Below are positions 55,828 to 64,000 of a stretch of DNA of 64,000 bases, one piece after another (the stretch's first letter is position 1; the number at the start of each line of letters is the position of its first letter). The stretch spans positions 186,001 through 250,000 of the forward strand of contig NZ_VDUY01000004.1 in the NCBI RefSeq assembly GCF_008039575.1. Direction: 5' to 3'. Origin of the DNA: Zeimonas arvi (GTDB lineage: Bacteria > Pseudomonadota > Gammaproteobacteria > Burkholderiales > Burkholderiaceae_E). A program made the translations under genes and the position numbers. The notes under the pieces were generated by a model. It saw nothing but the letters and a program-made list of their open reading frames with translations. It made no database searches and was not told the origin of the DNA.

Positions 55828-57327
55828 TCAGCAGGGCTGCGCGTCCTTCTCGAACGGGTACAGCGGCGTCGGCCGGCGCTTGTAGTCGAACAGCGCGATG
55901 TCGGAGGCGGTCACGCCCAGGCCCTGGCATTCGACGATCTGCCTGGCGATCGGCTCGAAGCCGGCGCGGAAGTGCTGGCGCGACTTGATCAGCACGTAGC
56001 GCTTGCGGCGCGGGTCGATGCCGCAGTGGGTGAACACGCCCAGGTCGAAGGGCTCGCTGCGGCCTTCGGACACCACCACCTGCACCCGGCCGGTGTCGAG
56101 CACCGCGGTGCGGCCCATGCGGATCCGGGCGCCGGTGGCCATCGGCCCGGTGACCGTGAACTCGCCGTCGGTGATCGCACGCACCTTGCCGTCCAGTCGC
56201 ATCGGCTTGCCCTTCAGGTTCAGCGCCGGCATGTCCACGCGGCCGCCGACCTCGATGCTCACGTTCGCGCCGATGCCGGCCTCGATCATCCGGGCGACCG
56301 CCTGCGGGTCGCAGAAGGGGCCGGCAACCACGTCGTCGAGCTGCTGCTTCACGACCTCCTCGAGCACGCTCATGACGTCCTGGGTGCCGCCCGAGGCGGT
56401 GTTGTCACCGTGGTCCACCAGGATGACCGGCCCTTCGGTCATCTGGCGGGCGCGCGCGATCGAGTCGGCGAGCGGCTCGCCGCGGTACATGAAGTCCTCG
56501 CGGCGGTCCCAGGCCTGGTCGAGCAGGGAGTCGCGCAAGGCGATGCCCTGCTTCTCGCCCTCGGCCTTCGCCAGATCGACGACGACGACGGCCGACAGTC
56601 CCAGGTGCGGGATGTCGGCCTGCGGGAATCCGCCGAAGACCGAGGCGTTGAGCACCGCGCCCGCCGCCTCGGCCGCGATCGCGCGATCCATGATGTCCTT
56701 CATCGGGTTGCGCGAGGGCGTGTGCGACAGCGTGCTGCTCAGGATGGGTCGGCGTCCCCACAGGGTGCGCGGCCTGACCTCGCCGGCCAGCGCGCGCAGC
56801 AGCGTGCGGCCCGCGCGCTCGCCGGTCAGCCGCATGTCGACGTGCGGATAGGTGCGATAGCCGGTGATGACCGTGGCGTTGTCGACCATCTGCTGGGTCA
56901 TCTGCGCGTGGAAGTCGAGGGCCACCGCGATCGGCAGGCCCGGGGCCAGCGCCCGGACGCGCGCGAGCAACTCGCCCTCGCCGTCGTCGAGGTGCTCGCA
57001 GACCATCGCGCCGTGCAGGTCGAGCATCACCGCGTCGCAACCCCTGCGCACCGCATCGAGGATGGCGCCCGCCATCTCCTCGTAGGCCTCGCGGGTGACC
57101 AGCCCGGACGGATTGGCGTTGGCGGCGAGCGGCACCACGAACTCGGCGCCGGCCTCGCGGGCCAGGCCGATGAAGCCGCCGATCCCGTAGTTGGTGTCGG
57201 CGAGCTCGGCGATCGCCTGCTCGCCGCGCAGCGGCCCGCCGGGCCCGAAGGCGCCGATCGGCGTGGGCAGCGGCGAGAAGGTGTTGGTCTCGTGCAGCAT
57301 CGAGGCGATGACGAACTTGCGGGCCAT
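55828..57327 (-). CDS. M81-family (MlrC-like) metallopeptidase
   Basis: 499 residues. SMLHETNTFSP, DLHGAMVCEH, DFHAQMTQQMVDNA and YRTYPHVDM are the conserved N-terminal (DUF1485) zinc-site motifs, and the C-terminal domain (GPVILVDHGDNTASGG) is complete. MlrC cleaves linear microcystin, but most relatives have no known substrate. It is the first gene of the protocatechuate operon, spaced 31 bp from the tautomerase. Why an amidase or peptidase belongs there is unclear; it might release an aromatic acid from an amide. GGAG precedes the ATG. Confidence 0.87.
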   Translation of the reverse strand: MARKFVIASMLHETNTFSPLPTPIGAFGPGGPLRGEQAIAELADTNYGIGGFIGLAREAGAEFVVPLAANANPSGLVTREAYEEMAGAILDAVRRGCDAVMLDLHGAMVCEHLDDGEGELLARVRALAPGLPIAVALDFHAQMTQQMVDNATVITGYRTYPHVDMRLTGERAGRTLLRALAGEVRPRTLWGRRPILSSTLSHTPSRNPMKDIMDRAIAAEAAGAVLNASVFGGFPQADIPHLGLSAVVVVDLAKAEGEKQGIALRDSLLDQAWDRREDFMYRGEPLADSIARARQMTEGPVILVDHGDNTASGGTQDVMSVLEEVVKQQLDDVVAGPFCDPQAVARMIEAGIGANVSIEVGGRVDMPALNLKGKPMRLDGKVRAITDGEFTVTGPMATGARIRMGRTAVLDTGRVQVVVSEGRSEPFDLGVFTHCGIDPRRKRYVLIKSRQHFRAGFEPIARQIVECQGLGVTASDIALFDYKRRPTPLYPFEKDAQPC

Positions 57328-57350
57328 GCAGGGTCTCCGTGGATCGTGGG

Positions 57351-57608
57351 TCAGGAAGGGGGCGTGAGGCCGGCCGACACGGCGGCCAGGCAGGTCGGGC
57401 ACAGGCAGGATGCGGGTGGCGCGCCCGGCGGCAGGCCGAGCGCCGCGCGGGTCTCGGCGGGCAGCGCAGCGAGCCTCGCCGGGTCGATAGGGGGCAGTCC
57501 GGTGCACCAGCAAGCATCGGTGCCGGCGCCGCAGCCGAAGCTCGCGCCGCAGCGGAAGCAGCGGGTCGCTGCGGCGGAGGACTCGGGCGGGGGCGCGTCA
57601 GGCTGCAT
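57351..57608 (-). CDS. cysteine-rich CWC family protein
   Basis: 85 residues with nine Cys: TRCFRCGASFGCGAGTDACWCTGLPP and ASCLCPTCLA. The CxxCGxxFxC...CWC layout is that of the Cys-rich CWC family, small putative zinc-binding proteins of unknown role. The start could also be GTG at 57650, but that would run into the argB promoter. It lies 23 bp upstream of the M81 gene on the same strand. Confidence 0.8.
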   Translation of the reverse strand: MQPDAPPPESSAAATRCFRCGASFGCGAGTDACWCTGLPPIDPARLAALPAETRAALGLPPGAPPASCLCPTCLAAVSAGLTPPS

Positions 57609-57632
57609 CGACGGGGCGGGAAGGGGCTCGGT

Positions 57633-58628
<996 letters not shown>

Positions 58629-58666
58629 TCCGTCCAACCCTTTGGAGTCATGCGGCCGTCGGCATG

Positions 58667-58952
58667 ACGCGTTGCGGCTTCCGGCAGACAGCGCCGGTCG
58701 GGCTGTCGGTGCGGGGCGAGGGCCGGGGGCCCGCGTGCCGGCACCCGGTGCTGCGGCCCCGCCTGCGGCGGGGCTGCCCTCGCCCACCTCGGAATTTCGC
58801 ACCCGCCTCATACGCGCTGCGCGCGGATGAGCGGGTCCCGCGAAATTCCTTTCGGTGGCGCTCGGCTTGCACAGGGCGCCGGCACGCGGGCCCCCGGCCC
58901 TCGCCCTTCGTGAGCTTGCGGCGGGCGCTGTCTGCCAGAAACCGCAAAGCGT
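58667..58952. repeat. Large nested inverted repeat, module 1
   Basis: Three pairs of arms are nested around one centre. Outer: 58667-58695 with 58924-58952 (29 bases, a few mismatches). Middle: 58714-58742 with 58878-58906, 29 bases without a mismatch. Inner: 58791-58800 with 58840-58849 (GGAATTTCGC/GCGAAATTCC) continuing with ACCCGC/GCGGGT. A small side hairpin CCCCGCC-TGC-GGCGGGG (58757-58773) lies in the left half. No coding potential is convincing. As RNA this would be a hairpin of nearly 290 bases. Confidence 0.9.
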
Positions 58953-58976
58953 GGCGGCACGCCGCGCCTCTCCGAA

Positions 58977-59184
58977 GGGCGGGCCCGGCTCTCCGCTTCG
59001 CGCCGCACTGTGCCAGCCGAGTGCTTCCGAAGGGAGCGCGGGAAAAGGCGCGCAGCATGTCTGAGGATCGCCGCAGGCGATCCGAGTTCTGCGCGCCCCC
59101 GCGCGTACGAGGAAGACGAGGGAAGCCCCCGCGCAGCGGGGGCCGCAGCACCGTGCGGCGCGAAGCGGAGAGCCGGGCCCGCCC
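58977..59184. repeat. Large inverted repeat, module 2, enclosing several perfect hairpins
   Basis: The arms 58977-59008 and 59153-59184 are perfect complements over 32 bases. Enclosed are GCTTCC-GAA-GGGAGC (59023-59037, one wobble), GGCGCGCAG/CTGCGCGCC (59047-59055 with 59089-59097) around GGATCGCC-GCA-GGCGATCC (59065-59083), and GCCCCCGC-GCA-GCGGGGGC (59125-59143). Two hairpins share the GCA loop and one of module 1 has TGC. With module 1 it fills the gap between argB and the nucleotidase gene. Confidence 0.9.
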
Positions 59185-59219
59185 CGCGCCGCGGCACCGA
59201 CCGGCGCGGGCCGCCGCAA

Positions 59220-59232
59220 GGCGCGAGGCGCC
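59220..59232 (+). promoter_or_regulatory. Hairpin directly before the nucleotidase GTG start
   Basis: GGCGC-GAG-GCGCC ends at the base before the start codon. It covers the place where a Shine-Dalgarno sequence would be, so it may reduce translation of this gene. Confidence 0.4.
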
Positions 59233-59931
59233 GTGAGCACCGTCTGGCTCCTCGACCTGGACAACACGCTGCACGACGCCATGCCGGTCGTGTTCCCGCG
59301 CATCAATCTGGCGATGACCGAATACGTGGCGCGGACCGTCGGGTTGCCTCACGAGGAGGCCAGCGAGCTGCGCGTGCATTACTGGCGCAAGTACGGCGCC
59401 ACGCTGCTGGGAATGGTCCGGCACCACGGCGTGGACCCGCGCGACTTCCTGCGCGAGACGCATCCGTTTCCGGACATCCACCGGATCGTGCGGCGCGACC
59501 ATCGTCTGGTGCAGGCGGTCCGGCGCCTGAAGGGGCGGCGCGTGATCGTGACCAATGCGCCGATGCACTACGCGGCGCGGGTGGTCGACGCGCTGGGCAT
59601 CGGGCGGCTGGTCGACGGCCTGGTGACGATCGAATCGATGAAGTTCGCGGGACGCATCCAGCCCAAGCCTTCGAAGGCGATGCTGCGCCGGCTGGCGGCG
59701 CGGCTCCGGGTGCCGCCGCACCGCTGCGTGCTGGTCGAGGACTCGGTCGAGAACCTGGACAGTGCCCGCGCGGTGGGGATGCGCACGGTGCTGGTCACCG
59801 GCATCGGGCACGGGCACCGGCATCCGGCGGAGCGGCCGCGCGCGGGGCTCGGTCGGCGGATGGACGTTCAAGTACAATCGTTCGAGCACCTTCCGCGCAA
59901 GGCTGTCCGGACGCCGCACCGAGCCCGATGA
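59233..59931 (+). CDS. HAD-family pyrimidine 5'-nucleotidase
   Basis: 232 residues starting at GTG. LLDLDNTLHDA carries the DxDxT nucleophile pair (Asp 8, Asp 10), VTNAPMHYA is motif II, KPSKAML has the motif III Lys and VLVEDSVENLDSARAVGM motif IV. It is the SDT1/PHM8-like branch found between argB and slmA in Burkholderiales. It would dephosphorylate UMP or CMP. Its stop overlaps the slmA start (ATGA). Confidence 0.87.
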   Translation: MSTVWLLDLDNTLHDAMPVVFPRINLAMTEYVARTVGLPHEEASELRVHYWRKYGATLLGMVRHHGVDPRDFLRETHPFPDIHRIVRRDHRLVQAVRRLKGRRVIVTNAPMHYAARVVDALGIGRLVDGLVTIESMKFAGRIQPKPSKAMLRRLAARLRVPPHRCVLVEDSVENLDSARAVGMRTVLVTGIGHGHRHPAERPRAGLGRRMDVQVQSFEHLPRKAVRTPHRAR

Positions 59932-60578
59932 ACGATTCGACGACTCCCGCAGCATCGATTCCCGCAGCCCCTGCGCAGGGTTCGGCGCCCGCGCGCCGGG
60001 CGGCGCGTCCGAAGCCGGGCGAGCGCCGGCTGCAGATCCTGCAGACCCTCGCGTCGATGCTCCAGGAGCCCGACGGCGAGCGGGTGACCACCGCAGCGCT
60101 CGCCGGCCGGCTGCAGGTCTCCGAGGCCGCGCTCTACCGGCATTTCGCGAGCAAGGCCCAGATGTTCGAGGGCCTGATCGAGTTCATCGAGTCCACGGTC
60201 TTCGGCCTTGTCAACCAGATCACGACCCAGCACGAGGACGGCCTGCGGCAGCTGCGCGGGATCCTGGCCATGCTCCTGTCCTTCGCCGAAAAGAATCCGG
60301 GCATGACCCGTGTGCTGATCGGCGACGCGCTGGTCACCGAGGACGATCGCCTGCAGGCGCGCATCAACCAGCTGATCGAGCGGCTCGAGGCTTCGGTGCG
60401 GCAGTCCTTTCGCACCGCGGTCGCGCAGGGCGCCTTGCCGGCCGACACCGACGCCGCGGCGCGCGCCGGGATCGTGCTGGCCTTCGTCCAGGGACGCTGG
60501 CTTCGCTTCGCCAAGAGCGGCTTCCGCAAGTCGCCCAGCGAGATGTTCGAGCAGCAACTCCCTTTTCTCATCGGCTGA
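59928..60578 (+). CDS. slmA: nucleoid occlusion factor SlmA (TetR family)
   Basis: 216 residues: after a 30-residue Ala/Pro-rich start, [58 protein letters not shown] is the SlmA helix-turn-helix domain, and [27 protein letters not shown] follows. It binds DNA and prevents FtsZ rings over the nucleoid. It therefore complements the min genes 12 kb away. It is translationally coupled with the nucleotidase. Confidence 0.93.
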   Translation: MNDSTTPAASIPAAPAQGSAPARRAARPKPGERRLQILQTLASMLQEPDGERVTTAALAGRLQVSEAALYRHFASKAQMFEGLIEFIESTVFGLVNQITTQHEDGLRQLRGILAMLLSFAEKNPGMTRVLIGDALVTEDDRLQARINQLIERLEASVRQSFRTAVAQGALPADTDAAARAGIVLAFVQGRWLRFAKSGFRKSPSEMFEQQLPFLIG

Positions 60579-60837
60579 CGGCGCGCGGTGGTCTGCCGCC
60601 GTCCGACGGGCGGCCCATCGACAGCGAGCGCCGGCTCGCGTATCATTGTGCGTTGCATCAAACCGGGATGGTTCCCGTGCGGTGCATGGCGGCGTCGACA
60701 GCCAGTCTCTGCGTCGCATCTTCCCGGCACCCGCCGGTCTCGAAGTCAATCCCCTGTTTCGTCTGCCCGCGACTGGCGTCGCAACCGACTGCGCAAGGCC
60801 GCAGCCCGGTGACCGAGGCCGATGTCGCTGGAGTTTC
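60579..60837 (+). other. Leader region of rhlE, no gene
   Basis: This 259-bp stretch has no supported gene. A TATCAT box at 60640-60645 could be a -10 element, which would give the helicase mRNA a leader of about 185 bases. I see no clear terminator for slmA. Confidence 0.4.
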
Positions 60838-62200
60838 ATGTCCTTTGCTTCCCTTGGCCTTTCCGAGGCCATCGTCCGTGCCGTATCCGAGCGCGGTTAT
60901 TCCGAACCCACCCCGATTCAACTGCAGGCGATCCCGGCCGTGCTGTCCGGCGGCGACCTGCTCGCCGGCGCCCAGACCGGCACGGGGAAGACCGCCGGCT
61001 TCGTGCTGCCCATCCTGCAGCGACTGTCGACCACCACGCCGCAGCGCCCCGCGCCGGCGGGCAAGCGCCCGATCCGCACGCTGATCCTCACCCCGACCCG
61101 CGAGCTCGCGGCCCAGGTCGAGGAAAGCGTGCGCGACTACTCGAAGCACGTGAAGGTGTCGTCGACGACGATCTTCGGCGGCGTGAACATCAATCCGCAG
61201 ATCGAGCGGCTGCGCCGCGGCGTCGACATCCTGGTCGCCACGCCGGGCCGCCTGCTCGACCACGCGCAGCAGCGCACGGTCGACCTGTCGACCGTCGAGG
61301 TCCTGGTCCTCGACGAGGCCGACCGGATGCTCGACATGGGTTTCATCCACGACATCAAGCGCGTGCTGAAGCTGCTGCCGGCGAAGCGCCAGAACCTGCT
61401 GTTCTCGGCCACCTTCTCCGACGAGATCAAGGCGCTGGCCGACGGCCTTCTCGACAATCCGAAGCTGATCGAGGTCGCGCGCCGCAACACGACCGCCGAG
61501 CTGGTCAGGCAGCGTGTCATCGAGGTCGACCGCGGCCGCAAGCGCGAGCTGCTGTCGAAGCTGATCCGCGACAACAACTGGTTCCAGGTGCTGGTCTTCA
61601 CCAAGACCAAGCACGGCGCGAACCGGCTGGCCGAGCAGCTCCAGAAGGACGGCATCCCGGCGCTCGCCATCCACGGCAACAAGAGCCAGAACGCGCGCAC
61701 CCGCGCGCTGGCGGAGTTCAAGAGCGGCGAGCTGCAGGCGCTGGTCGCCACCGACATCGCCGCGCGCGGGCTGGACATCGTCGAACTGCCGCACGTGGTG
61801 AACTTCGACCTGCCCAACGTGCCCGAGGACTACGTGCACCGGATCGGCCGCACCGGCCGGGCCGGCGCGAGCGGCGAGGCGCTGTCGCTGCTGTCGTCCG
61901 ACGATCGCGGCCTGATGCGCGACATCGAGCGGCTGATCAAGCAGCAGCTGCCGCGCGAGCGGGTCCCCGGCTTCGAGCCGGATCCGAATGCGCGCAACGA
62001 GCCCGAGGTCGACGATCGTCCGCCGCGCCCGCCGCGCGGCCGATCCGGTTTCCGCGCCAGCGCGCCGGCCGGTCGCAGCGCGACGCCGGGCGCGGGTGGC
62101 GGACACGGCCGCTCGGGCAGCGCCGAGTCGCGCGGCGGCGCGCCTGCCGGCCGCACCAGCCCGACCTCGCGCAGCTTCGGCGGCAGCAACGCCGCCGGCT

Positions 62201-64000
<1,800 letters not shown>

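Noticed and set aside
58667-59184. CRISPR array
   Set aside because: The repeats are inverted and of different sequence, without regular direct repeats and spacers, and there are no cas genes.
58629-59232. Several open frames on both strands of the repeat block
   Set aside because: All products are Pro/Gly/Arg/Ala-rich and follow the inverted repeats, giving similar sequences on both strands. No start with a ribosome site or protein motif was found.

Overview
The window is one gene-dense chromosomal segment of a high-GC betaproteobacterium, most likely a member of the Burkholderiales. Four things point there: conserved blocks I recognise from that order (slt-NDUFA9-cca; metK-lpxL-lpxL-dapF-DUF484-xerC; Zur-like regulator-COG0523 GTPase-dksA-hslVU; minCDE; argB-pyrimidine nucleotidase-slmA; pteridine reductase-folB-ttcA), an SAH riboswitch in front of ahcY, a protocatechuate 4,5-cleavage cluster with a Bug/TctC solute receptor, and very high GC in third codon positions. 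I see no rRNA, tRNA, CRISPR array, transposase or prophage gene. The genus cannot be fixed by eye.

Layout. 0-10 kb: the end of a PP2C-type phosphatase, then ttcA, folB and a pteridine reductase opposite a MidA-like methyltransferase, a diheme cytochrome, a DMT exporter, a DUF2905 protein, and the cca/NDUFA9-like/slt group. 10-22 kb: 5-formyl-THF cyclo-ligase, then a cyclic-di-GMP turnover region of three DUF3391/HD-GYP proteins and two EAL proteins. These form two HD-GYP-to-EAL cassettes that flank the methyl-cycle genes tlyA, metF and ahcY; ahcY is preceded by a clear SAH riboswitch. 22-26 kb: a trio of exported proteins around an M48 protease, a ComEA-like HhH protein, pdxH and a small unknown gene. 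26-32 kb: a heavy-metal RND efflux operon (czcCBA type). 32-38 kb: metK with a long structured leader, two lipid A acyltransferase-like genes, dapF, DUF484 and xerC. 38-42 kb: a zinc-homeostasis neighbourhood (Zur-like regulator, COG0523 GTPase, cysteine-poor DksA, ZnuD-like receptor). 42-48 kb: a STAS-like protein, hslVU and minCDE.

47.7-57.3 kb: a ten-gene minus-strand operon encoding the whole protocatechuate 4,5-cleavage route. It holds LigAB dioxygenase, LigC dehydrogenase, LigI lactonase, a LigU/GalD-type tautomerase, LigJ hydratase and LigK aldolase, plus a Bug receptor, a DUF1932 dehydrogenase and an M81 metallopeptidase. 57.3-64 kb: a Cys-rich CWC protein, argB, a 600-bp non-coding block of nested perfect inverted repeats, pyrimidine nucleotidase, slmA, rhlE and the beginning-truncated recQ.

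The most unusual items are: (1) the 58.67-59.18 kb composite inverted-repeat element, with 29- and 32-bp perfect arms, lying between normally adjacent housekeeping genes; (2) the metK leader, which can form mutually exclusive helices and resembles no riboswitch class I recognise; (3) three neighbouring HD-GYP proteins that all carry Ala-Asp where the His-Asp metal dyad should be; (4) start codons placed exactly six bases after a -10 box (dapF, pdxH, DUF2905), suggesting leaderless mRNAs. All statements come from reading the sequence; no search or folding program was run.
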